Source of the DNA: Sphingomonas hankookensis | GTDB taxonomy: Bacteria > Pseudomonadota > Alphaproteobacteria > Sphingomonadales > Sphingomonadaceae | Direction: 5' to 3' | Length of the DNA stretch: 39,526 nucleotides | Assembly (NCBI RefSeq): GCF_001619955.1 | Contig: NZ_LQQO01000029.1 | Location: 1-39,526 of the forward strand | Part shown: one piece after another, positions 1 to 7,211 of the stretch | How positions within the stretch are numbered: position 1 is the stretch's first letter | Layout of the letters: every line of letters starts with the position of its first letter | Notes under the pieces: model-generated | The model's database searches: none | Seen by the model: the letters and a program-made list of their open reading frames with translations, nothing else | Told to the model about the DNA's origin: nothing | Program-made: the position numbers and the translations under genes

Positions 1-260
1 TGCGCCACGCCGCCCCGCCACTGGCACTCGCCCTGATCGGCGTGGGCGCGGCACAGATGGGGATGCTGGGTGCGATCCTGACCTTCGTCGCGCGGCCCCT
101 GTATGCCACGCACCTGTCGACGACGGTGCCGTTCGGCATCGGGCCGCTGGCCGATCAGCAGCTGGCCGGTCTGGCGATGTGGGTGCTCGGCCTGATCCCC
201 TATGCCGTCATCGGGGCGCTGGTGATGCGGTCGTCGTGGCGCCGAATGGTGGCGGCATGA
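1..260 (+). CDS. cytochrome c oxidase assembly protein, CtaG (caa3) family, C-terminal part
   Basis: The 5' end lies outside the window; the frame is open from base 3 and stops at 258-260. About 85 residues remain, holding two hydrophobic segments. The stretch PFGIGPLADQQLAGLAMW, followed by a last membrane helix, matches the end of the caa3_CtaG family, multi-helix inner-membrane proteins linked to assembly or copper loading of haem-copper oxidases. The last codons overlap the next gene by ATGA at 257-260, so the two are probably co-translated. The oxidase genes shortly downstream support the assembly role. The family call rests on this C-terminal signature only. Confidence 0.75.
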   Translation, partial: RHAAPPLALALIGVGAAQMGMLGAILTFVARPLYATHLSTTVPFGIGPLADQQLAGLAMWVLGLIPYAVIGALVMRSSWRRMVAA

Positions 261-748
261 TCCTGAGCATCGTCAAGGCGCTGCACATCGCCGCGTTGAT
301 CCTGTGGTGCGCCGGGTTGATCGCGCTGCCGCTGGTGCTCGCCAAACATAGCCGCGACGAGGCGCAGACGACCTATGCCCGGCTGCGACTGCTGACGCAT
401 GACAGCTATACGATGATCGTCACCCCGGCGGCGGTCGTGGCGATCGCGGCGGGCACCGCGCTGATCTATCTGCGCGGCGTGTTCGAACCGTGGATGTTCG
501 CCAAGCTCGTCGCGGTCGGCCTGCTCGTGTGCCTTCATGCCTTTGTCGGCCATGTCGTGCTGCTGATGAGCGAGCGGCGCGGGGAATATGCGCCGCCATC
601 GGCCGTGCCCCTGGTCGTCGCCAGCATCCTGACGATGACCGTCGTCCTCTTGCTGGTGCTCGCCAAGCCGGTCGTGCCGGACATCGCGCCGGCCTGGCTC
701 AAGTCACCGCAGAACCGTCAGCTTCCTGTCGAAGAGACACCGATTTGA
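257..748 (+). CDS. CopD/HemJ-like four-helix membrane protein
   Basis: This 163-residue protein has four hydrophobic segments. A conserved-looking His lies in the first helix (KALHIAALILW), and a later stretch has TPAAVVAIAAGTALIYL, PWMFAKL and LHAFVGH. The layout resembles the CopD/UPF0093 (HemJ-like) group, whose members are placed in copper handling or in the haem pathway; I cannot decide between these. The start is the ATG overlapping the stop of the CtaG-like gene (ATGA at 257-260). The C-terminus overlaps the end of the convergent DUF2231 gene by about 30 bases. The setting next to an oxidase suggests cofactor delivery or assembly, which is inference. Confidence 0.65.
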   Translation: MILSIVKALHIAALILWCAGLIALPLVLAKHSRDEAQTTYARLRLLTHDSYTMIVTPAAVVAIAAGTALIYLRGVFEPWMFAKLVAVGLLVCLHAFVGHVVLLMSERRGEYAPPSAVPLVVASILTMTVVLLLVLAKPVVPDIAPAWLKSPQNRQLPVEETPI

Positions 749-1242
749 TACTCGAACACCAGCTTGCCGCCGTGCCACCCGGTGAAGCCCGTAAAGGCGA
801 CCGCGAAGAGCGAGAGGAGCAGCCCGTAGGGCAGCACCGCCTGTTCATATCCGGTCAGCCGCAGGCCCCAGTTCGCGCCGAGGATCGACAACAGCATGAC
901 CGCGATGATGAAATGCGTCCAGCTGGCCGAACGCGCACGGATGCCGGGCACCAGCAACAGCTCGACCGTCCCCGCGATGCCGGCGAGCACGCCGAACAGA
1001 AACCCGGCGCCCGACGCCCACAAAGCGGCGCGCGCCCAGAAAGTGTCGCCGGTCCACCAGTACAACAGGTCGGCGCCCAGCGTGCAGGTGGTCAGCGCGA
1101 TGGGAAAGGCGACCAGCATGGCGTGGATGGGATGGCCCGCCACCGCGATCTTGGATTCGGTGCGATGAAACGCTTCCTTTTGCTCGATGGGATCGACCAG
1201 CCGGGTTTCGGCCGTGTCGGTGTGCGCGGAATCGGTCGACAT
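718..1242 (-). CDS. DUF2231 family membrane protein
   Basis: A 174-residue protein read from ATG at 1242. The N-terminus is about 30 polar residues. Then come AVAGHPIHAMLVAFPIAL and three further hydrophobic segments containing DLLYWWTGD and LLSILGANWGLRLTGYE. The GHPIHAMLVAFPI opening and four-helix layout are typical of DUF2231, a family without an assigned biochemical role that is often found near respiratory or redox genes. The gene is convergent with the CopD-like gene (tails overlap at 718-748) and its start lies only 40 bases from the start chosen for coxB. The longer frame upstream of 1242 is the antisense of coxB and is not used. Confidence 0.8.
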   Translation of the reverse strand: MSTDSAHTDTAETRLVDPIEQKEAFHRTESKIAVAGHPIHAMLVAFPIALTTCTLGADLLYWWTGDTFWARAALWASGAGFLFGVLAGIAGTVELLLVPGIRARSASWTHFIIAVMLLSILGANWGLRLTGYEQAVLPYGLLLSLFAVAFTGFTGWHGGKLVFEYQIGVSSTGS

Positions 1243-1281
1243 GGGGCAGCTATTCTCCGGGCCGGGGCGGGCCGCGCCGGC

Positions 1282-1932
1282 ATGTGCGCGACAACGCTCG
1301 TCGCGCTGTCCGGTTGCACGGGCGAATTGTCGACGATCGATCCGGCCGGTCCCCATGCCCGTTCGGTCGCGACGATGTGGTGGGTGATGCTGGGCGGATC
1401 GACGCTCCTTGCCGGGCTGGTTTTCGTGCTCCTCGCGCTCGCGTTCCGCCGCCGGAGTGCCGAGCGCCGCGCGGCATCGGGGCGGTTGTGGATCGGCGTG
1501 CTGGGCCTTGCCATGCCCGGCGTCGTGCTGCTCTCGCTGGTCGGCTATGCGCTCAGCGTCGGCATCGGCACGCTGCCGACGGCCGATGCGGCGGCGGTCG
1601 AGATACGCGTGGCGGCGCGGCAATATGCGTGGGACGTCGTCCATCCGGGCGGCATCGCCACGCAGAACGTGCTGCACATCCCGGCCGGACGGCCCGCAGA
1701 CCTCGTCATCACCTCGACCGATGTGATCCATAGCCTGTGGATCCCGCGGCTGGCCGGAAAGATGGATGCGATCCCCGGCCATACCAACCGGTTGCGGGTG
1801 ATCGCCGATGCGCCGGGCATCTATCGCGGCAAATGCGCCGAATATTGCGGGGTCGGGCACAAGGACCATGGCTTCACCGTCGTCGCGCATGACGCGGCGG
1901 GATGGGCCGCGTTCACGGGAGGGGAACGATGA
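1282..1932 (+). CDS. coxB: cytochrome c oxidase subunit II, CuA domain, atypical ligand
   Basis: Subunit II of an aa3-type oxidase, which takes electrons from cytochrome c at its periplasmic CuA centre. From ATG 1282 it has 216 residues: a short lipoprotein-like start (LVALSGC), two membrane helices at about 30-52 and 70-95, then the cupredoxin domain. His150 sits in DVIHSLWIP. The CuA loop has Cys185, Glu187, Cys189 and His193, but the usual Met three residues after that His is His196 (CGVGHKDHGF). No cytochrome c domain is fused. The start is uncertain: a GTG at 1222 would give a longer, better lipoprotein signal but overlap the divergent DUF2231 gene. The stop overlaps ctaD by ATGA. Confidence 0.88.
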   Translation: MCATTLVALSGCTGELSTIDPAGPHARSVATMWWVMLGGSTLLAGLVFVLLALAFRRRSAERRAASGRLWIGVLGLAMPGVVLLSLVGYALSVGIGTLPTADAAAVEIRVAARQYAWDVVHPGGIATQNVLHIPAGRPADLVITSTDVIHSLWIPRLAGKMDAIPGHTNRLRVIADAPGIYRGKCAEYCGVGHKDHGFTVVAHDAAGWAAFTGGER

Positions 1933-4376
1933 GCGCGCTGAAACTGCACCGCGAACTGACCGCGATCTGGCGCACGGAGCCGGGCTGGCGCGGTCATTTC
2001 CGATCGGTCAACCATAGCGATATCGGCAAGCGGTTCATCGTCGCGGCCTTCGTCTTCTTCGCGATCGGCGGTGTGCTGGCGATGCTGATCCGCGCACAGC
2101 TCGCCACGCCGCGCAGCGCCTTTGTCGGGCCGGAGGTCTATAACCAGCTGTTCACGATGCATGGCAGCATCATGATGTTCCTGTTCGCCATCCCGATGTT
2201 CGAAGGGCTGACGATGTATCTGCTGCCCAAGATGCTCGGCAGCCGCGACCTGGCGTTTCCGCGCCTCTCCTCGCTCGGCTGGTGGTGCTACCTGTTCGGC
2301 GGCACGATCATCATCGTCGCGATGCTGGCCGGGGTCGCGCCCAATGCGGGCTGGTTCCTGTATCCCCCGCTGTCGGGCAAGGCCTATACGCCGGGTATCA
2401 ATTCCGACGTCTGGCTGCTCGGCATCACCTTCGTCGAAATCTCGGCGATGTGCGCCGCGATCGAGATCACCGTGTCGATCCTGAAACTGCGCGCGGCGGG
2501 CATGCGGCTCGACCGGATGCCGATCTTCGCCTGGTATCTGCTGGGGACGGCGGGGATGATGGTCTTCGGCTTTCCGCCGCTGATCCTGGGGTCGATCCTG
2601 CTGGAGGTCGAGCGGGCGTTCGGCTGGCCCTTCTATGCACCCGAACTCGGCGGATCGCCGCTGCTGTGGCAGCATCTATTCTGGCTGTTCGGCCATCCGG
2701 AGGTCTACATCATCTTCCTGCCCGCCGCCGGCGCGGTATCGACCATCCTGCCGGTGATGGCGCGTACCCGGCTGCTCGGGCACGGCGCGATCGTCGCGGC
2801 GATCATGGCGCTGGCGTTCCTCAGCTTCGGGCTGTGGGTGCACCACATGTTCACCACCGGCATCCCGCACATGGCGCTCGGCTTCTTTTCGGCCGCCTCC
2901 GCGCTGGTCGCGGTGCCGACCGCGGTGCAGGTGTTCGCGTGGCTGGGGACGTTGTGGCAGGGGCGGCCGGAAATGAAGCTGCCGATGCTCTACCTGATCG
3001 GCTTCTTCATCGTGTTCGTGATCGGCGGGCTGACCGGCGTCATGCTGGCGATGGTGCCGTTCGACGCGCAGGCGCACGACACCGCCTTCGTCACCGCGCA
3101 TCTCCATTACGTGCTGGTCGGCGGGTTCGTGTTCCCGATGCTGGCCGCCGCCTATTACTGGCTGCCGCACATCACCGGGCGCGAACGGGTGATGCGGATC
3201 GGGGAAGCGGCGTTCTGGCTGATCTTCATCGGGTTCAACCTCACCTTCTTCATGATGCACCTGACCGGATTGCTGGGGATGCCGCGGCGGATCGATACCT
3301 ATCCCGAGGGGATGGGCTGGACATGGCTGAACCTGTTGTCGTCGGTCGGCGGCTTCCTGCAGGCGTTCGGCTTTGCGCTGTTCCTGATCGACGTCGTGCT
3401 GCAGATCTGGCTGGGGCGGATCCATCGCCGCAACCCTTGGGGGGCGACGACGCTGGAATGGGCGATGCCGATCCCGTCGACGGCGTACAACTTCGCCAGC
3501 CTGCCGACGGTGGCGACCCGCGATCCGCTGGCCGACGATCCCGATCTGGGCGTGTCGCTCGCGCGCGGCCGGGGGCTGCTGGCGACGCCGCGCCACGGCT
3601 GGCGCGAGACGCTGGCGGTGGACATGACCACCGGCGCGCCCGACCATGTCACGATCCTGCCGGGCAATAGCTGGCTGCCGATCGGCACCGCCGCGATGCT
3701 GGGCGGCTTCTTCCTCGCGATGCTGGCCGGGGTCTATATCGTCGCGCCGGTGTTCCTGCTGGGCGTGGTCTGGCTCGGCTGGCGCTGGGCGTGGAGCAAC
3801 GGCATCCGCCGCGACGTGGGGACGGTCGCGGTCGGTGACGGCCTGTCGCTGCCGACCAGCTTCGAGGCCGCGCGCACGACCGGCTGGTGGGGCAGCATCT
3901 TCGCACTGTGCGCCAGCGCGACGCTCTTCGCGTCGTTGCTGTTCGGCTATGCCTTTCTGTGGACCATCGCGCCCAACTGGCCCCCGCCCCGGCTGATCGA
4001 ACCATCGCTGCTGGTGCCGCTGGTCGCGGTCGTTGGCGCGGTCGCGGCGGGCCTTGGCGGGCGCGGGGGGAACCATCCGCTGCTGCTGGGCGGGCAGGTC
4101 GCGATCGTGGCGGCGCTGGGCTGGCTGCTGACCGGAGCCCCCGGCCCCACCACCCATGCCTATGCCGCGGTCAGCGCGATGCTCGTAGCCTATGCGGTCT
4201 TCCACGCCGCGCTGGCCGCGATCATGGGTGGGTTCCTGGTGGCGCGGGCGCGCAGCGGCTTTCATTCGGCGACGCGTGGCGGCGAGGCGCGGATCGTCCG
4301 GCTGTGGAGCGATCATGCCGCCGGGGTCGGCGTCCTCGTCGCGATCCTGCTCGTGCTGCCGGGGTGGCTCGCATGA
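1929..4376 (+). CDS. ctaD: cytochrome c oxidase subunit I-III fusion
   Basis: An 815-residue membrane protein joining the catalytic subunit I (about 1-560) to a subunit III-like domain (about 640-815, opening GWWGSIFALCASATLFASLL). Metal ligands are present: His78 and His393 for haem a, His391 for haem a3, and His256, His305 and His306 for CuB. Tyr260 (GHPEVY) can form the His-Tyr cross-link, and Glu258 marks the A1-type proton path. At the place of the K-channel lysine (usual PTGIKIFSW) the sequence is PTAVQVFAW, with Gln334. The I-III fusion resembles CoxN-type alternative oxidases of alphaproteobacteria. The gene overlaps coxB before it and the small membrane gene after it by ATGA. Confidence 0.93.
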   Translation: MSALKLHRELTAIWRTEPGWRGHFRSVNHSDIGKRFIVAAFVFFAIGGVLAMLIRAQLATPRSAFVGPEVYNQLFTMHGSIMMFLFAIPMFEGLTMYLLPKMLGSRDLAFPRLSSLGWWCYLFGGTIIIVAMLAGVAPNAGWFLYPPLSGKAYTPGINSDVWLLGITFVEISAMCAAIEITVSILKLRAAGMRLDRMPIFAWYLLGTAGMMVFGFPPLILGSILLEVERAFGWPFYAPELGGSPLLWQHLFWLFGHPEVYIIFLPAAGAVSTILPVMARTRLLGHGAIVAAIMALAFLSFGLWVHHMFTTGIPHMALGFFSAASALVAVPTAVQVFAWLGTLWQGRPEMKLPMLYLIGFFIVFVIGGLTGVMLAMVPFDAQAHDTAFVTAHLHYVLVGGFVFPMLAAAYYWLPHITGRERVMRIGEAAFWLIFIGFNLTFFMMHLTGLLGMPRRIDTYPEGMGWTWLNLLSSVGGFLQAFGFALFLIDVVLQIWLGRIHRRNPWGATTLEWAMPIPSTAYNFASLPTVATRDPLADDPDLGVSLARGRGLLATPRHGWRETLAVDMTTGAPDHVTILPGNSWLPIGTAAMLGGFFLAMLAGVYIVAPVFLLGVVWLGWRWAWSNGIRRDVGTVAVGDGLSLPTSFEAARTTGWWGSIFALCASATLFASLLFGYAFLWTIAPNWPPPRLIEPSLLVPLVAVVGAVAAGLGGRGGNHPLLLGGQVAIVAALGWLLTGAPGPTTHAYAAVSAMLVAYAVFHAALAAIMGGFLVARARSGFHSATRGGEARIVRLWSDHAAGVGVLVAILLVLPGWLA

Positions 4377-4684
4377 TCGTGCTGCTGCGCCTTTCGGCGG
4401 GCCTGATCGGATGGGCCGTGGCCTTCTGCCTGATCTACGCCCTGCATGGTCTCGGCTGCTCCGGCGGGTGGGCGGGAGCCGGCGTCGGCGGTATGAGCGT
4501 CCATCGCGCCGTCCTGCTGGCCGGCTGGGCATTCTCGCTCGCCGCGACGGCGGGGATCGCGCTGTGGCTGCGGCGGTTCCGCGCGACCAGCCTCGATCGT
4601 GCGGCAGCCGCGCTCGGGTGGGTCGGGTTCGCCGCGACGCTCATTACCTTCGCCCCGATCGCCGTCGTGCCGGCGTGTCTGTGA
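4373..4684 (+). CDS. small membrane protein of the oxidase operon, unknown function
   Basis: A 103-residue protein with three hydrophobic segments (about 3-24, 42-65 and 78-102) and little polar sequence between them. It begins at an ATG overlapping the ctaD stop (4373-4376), which argues strongly for a real, coupled gene. I recognise no family. Its size and place fit an accessory or subunit IV-like oxidase component, but no motif supports a specific role. The first loop has an unusual run rich in Gly, Cys and Ser (LGCSGGWAGAGVGG). Confidence 0.65.
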   Translation: MIVLLRLSAGLIGWAVAFCLIYALHGLGCSGGWAGAGVGGMSVHRAVLLAGWAFSLAATAGIALWLRRFRATSLDRAAAALGWVGFAATLITFAPIAVVPACL

Positions 4685-4736
4685 TGCGCGACGATACCTC
4701 CGCCGCCTTGCGCTGCACCTCCCGGGAGTTGGCCGC

Positions 4737-7124
4737 ATGAACGCTCCCCGCATCCTGTTCCTGGGGCTACAGACCCTTACCGGCCTGCTCGGCGCAGCGA
4801 TGACGGCGCTGGGACTGTGGCTCGTGACGCTGGGGGGCACCGCCTATTATCTCGTCACCGGCCTGCTGCTGGTCGCAGGCGCCGTCGTCGCATGGCGCGG
4901 CCGTCCGGCAACGGCGGTCGTGGCCGGTGGGGTCGCGCTGCTCGTCACCTTGCTGTGGTCGCTGGTCGAGATCGCGGGCAAGGGGTGGATGGAGTCCTGG
5001 GGCTTCGACCTTGCCGGTCGGGTCGGCCTGCTCGGCGCGCTGGTACTGGCGTCCGCCGTCGTCGGGCTGATACCCCTCGGCACCCGCCCGTTGCGCACCG
5101 TCGCGATCGGCGCGGTCGGCCTGTTGCTGACCATTGCCGCCACCCTCGCCTTCTTCTGGGAGCGTCCCGGAACCGCGCGAACCGCCGTCGCGGTTGCCCC
5201 CGGCCCAGCCGACACCGACTGGACCGCCTTCGGCGGCACCAATGCCGGCACGCGCTATTCCCCGGCGACGCAGATCACGCCGGCCAATGTCGGCTCCCTG
5301 CGCGAAGCATGGCGGTTCCACACCGGCGACCTGCCCGAACAGGACGGACGCGTCTTCTTCTCGGCGCAGAACACCCCGCTCAAGGCCGACGACACCCTCT
5401 TTCTATGCTCGCCACGCAACCGTGTCTTCGCACTGGACCCGGCGACCGGGCGCGAGAAATGGCGGTTCGTGCCGACCATCGCGCCGCGCACGCTCGAATC
5501 CGCCTTCTCGGTCGCATGCCGCACCGTTGGTTATCATGCGGCACCAGGCGAGGGCGCAGCAATCTGCGCCCGCCGCATCTTCGTCGCAGTCGCCGATGGC
5601 CGGCTGATCGCGCTGGACGCACGGACCGGGCGGCGCTGCCCGGGCTTCGGGCGCGACGGCACGGTCGACCTGACCGCCGGCATGGGCCTCAAGGAACCCG
5701 GCCATGCGTCGAGCAATTCCGGCCCATCGGTCATCGGCGACATGGTCGTCGTCGGGCAGCAGGTGAGCGACAACCAGCGCCGCGACGCGCCGTCCGGCGT
5801 CGTGCGCGCCTATGACGCCACCACCGGTGCGCTGCGCTGGGCGTGGGACGCGAAGCGCAGCGACGCCCGAGCCCCGCTCGACGCGGACCAGACCTGGCCC
5901 AAGGGGACGCCGAACGTCTGGAACGTCATCTCGGGCGATGCCGGGCTCGGGCTGGTGCTGCTGGCGACCGGCAATGCCGGCAACGACCATTGGGGCGGCA
6001 ATCGCGATCCGGAGGACGACCGTTTCAGCAGCGCGGTCGTCGCGGTCGACCTGGCGACCGGGGCGACCCGCTGGGCATTCCGCACCGTCGAGCGGGACCG
6101 TTTCGACTATGATTCGGGCGCACAGCCGGTGCTGACGACGCTCCCGGTGGGCGGCGCGGCACGGCCGGTGGTGATCCAGGCAACGAAGACCGGGTCGCTG
6201 TTCGTCCTAGATGCCCGCACCGGTCGCCCGGTCACGCCGGTCGACTATCGCCCGGTCCCGACCGACGGCATGCCGGGCGACCGGCTGTCGCCGGTACAAC
6301 CGCAATCGGTAGCATATCCCAATCTGTCGGGGCGTCCGGAACGCGATCCCGAACGCATCGATGCGCGTCATAGCTGGGGCCTGACCCCGCTCGACGCCGC
6401 GCTGTGCCGGATCCAGTTCCACCGCATGCGCTATGACGGCATCTACACCCCGCCGACCGGCAAGGGCCTAGGGACCTTGCTGTTCCCCGGCACCGTCGGC
6501 GGCATGAACTGGGGCGGAATCGCACTCGACCCCGCGCGCGGCGTCATCATCAGCAACCACAGCCGCCTGCCCAACCGTGTCCAGCTGATCCCCCGCGCCG
6601 ATGTCGCCGATCCGGCGATCGGCGATGGCGGACGTCGCCCCGACCAGGCGGTCGCCCCGCAGAAGGGCGCACCCTATGGCGTCGACCGGCCGATGTGGCT
6701 GTCGCCGCTGGGCGTGCCCTGCATCGCGCCGCCCTGGGGCTATATCGCCGCGACCGACCTGCGCAGCGGTCGGCTGCTCTGGTCGCAACCGCTGGGAACC
6801 GGCCGCGATACCGGGCCGCTGGGCATTCCGTCGCAGTTGCGCATCGTCATCGGTACGCCGAACCTGGGCGGCGCAGTAACGACCGCCGGGGGCCTTACCT
6901 TCATCGCCGCCGCGCAGGACCATTATCTGCGCGCGTTCGAAACCACCACCGGGCGGTTGCTATGGTCGGCGCGACTGCCCGCCGGCGGCCAGTCCTCGGC
7001 GATGACCTATATGCATCGCGGTCGCCAATATGTCGCGATCGGCGCGACCGGTCACGCCCGGTTCGAGACGAAGCTGGGAGATGCCCTGACGGTCTATGCG
7101 CTGCCCACCCCGCCGGCTAAGTAA
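4737..7124 (+). CDS. gcd: membrane-bound PQQ-dependent glucose dehydrogenase
   Basis: Oxidises aldoses such as glucose to the lactone in the periplasm and passes electrons to ubiquinone. The 795 residues match the usual length of this family (about 796 in E. coli). About 145 N-terminal residues form five membrane helices; the rest is an eight-bladed PQQ propeller with W-motifs such as ALDPATGREKWRF and AVDLATGATRWAF. Asp457/Asp459 (DRFDYDSGAQP) and Lys484 (ATKTGSLFVLD) align with the catalytic Asp and the PQQ-contacting Lys. A GGGAG ribosome site lies at 4724-4728. It follows the oxidase operon by 52 bases on the same strand and may feed the same chain. No PQQ synthesis genes are in the window. 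Related quinate/shikimate dehydrogenases are the alternative. Confidence 0.93.
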   Translation: MNAPRILFLGLQTLTGLLGAAMTALGLWLVTLGGTAYYLVTGLLLVAGAVVAWRGRPATAVVAGGVALLVTLLWSLVEIAGKGWMESWGFDLAGRVGLLGALVLASAVVGLIPLGTRPLRTVAIGAVGLLLTIAATLAFFWERPGTARTAVAVAPGPADTDWTAFGGTNAGTRYSPATQITPANVGSLREAWRFHTGDLPEQDGRVFFSAQNTPLKADDTLFLCSPRNRVFALDPATGREKWRFVPTIAPRTLESAFSVACRTVGYHAAPGEGAAICARRIFVAVADGRLIALDARTGRRCPGFGRDGTVDLTAGMGLKEPGHASSNSGPSVIGDMVVVGQQVSDNQRRDAPSGVVRAYDATTGALRWAWDAKRSDARAPLDADQTWPKGTPNVWNVISGDAGLGLVLLATGNAGNDHWGGNRDPEDDRFSSAVVAVDLATGATRWAFRTVERDRFDYDSGAQPVLTTLPVGGAARPVVIQATKTGSLFVLDARTGRPVTPVDYRPVPTDGMPGDRLSPVQPQSVAYPNLSGRPERDPERIDARHSWGLTPLDAALCRIQFHRMRYDGIYTPPTGKGLGTLLFPGTVGGMNWGGIALDPARGVIISNHSRLPNRVQLIPRADVADPAIGDGGRRPDQAVAPQKGAPYGVDRPMWLSPLGVPCIAPPWGYIAATDLRSGRLLWSQPLGTGRDTGPLGIPSQLRIVIGTPNLGGAVTTAGGLTFIAAAQDHYLRAFETTTGRLLWSARLPAGGQSSAMTYMHRGRQYVAIGATGHARFETKLGDALTVYALPTPPAK

Positions 7125-7154
7125 TTGACGTAGCGCGCTTCGTCGCAAAATACT
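7125..7154 (+). promoter_or_regulatory. weak candidate promoter before the GH51 gene
   Basis: TTGACG at 7125-7130 (5 of 6 to the -35 consensus) is followed after 18 bases by AATACT at 7149-7154 (4 of 6 to the -10). This falls directly after the gcd stop and about 60 bases before the GH51 start. The match is modest and untested. Confidence 0.35.
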
Positions 7155-7211
7155 CTGACAAATCCGCAGTCCTTGCTATGGGGCGGCGGACAGCAACGGA
7201 GGGATGCGGCG

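Noticed and set aside
2676..4532. 618-residue antisense frame opposite ctaD
   Set aside because: Composition is Arg/Gln/His/Asp-rich without hydrophobic cores, and it mirrors a well-supported gene; a product of high GC.
4684..4740. 18-residue reading frame between the small membrane gene and gcd, overlapping both
   Set aside because: Overlaps look suggestive, but the peptide has no features, and its end contains the gcd ribosome site; more likely a linker.
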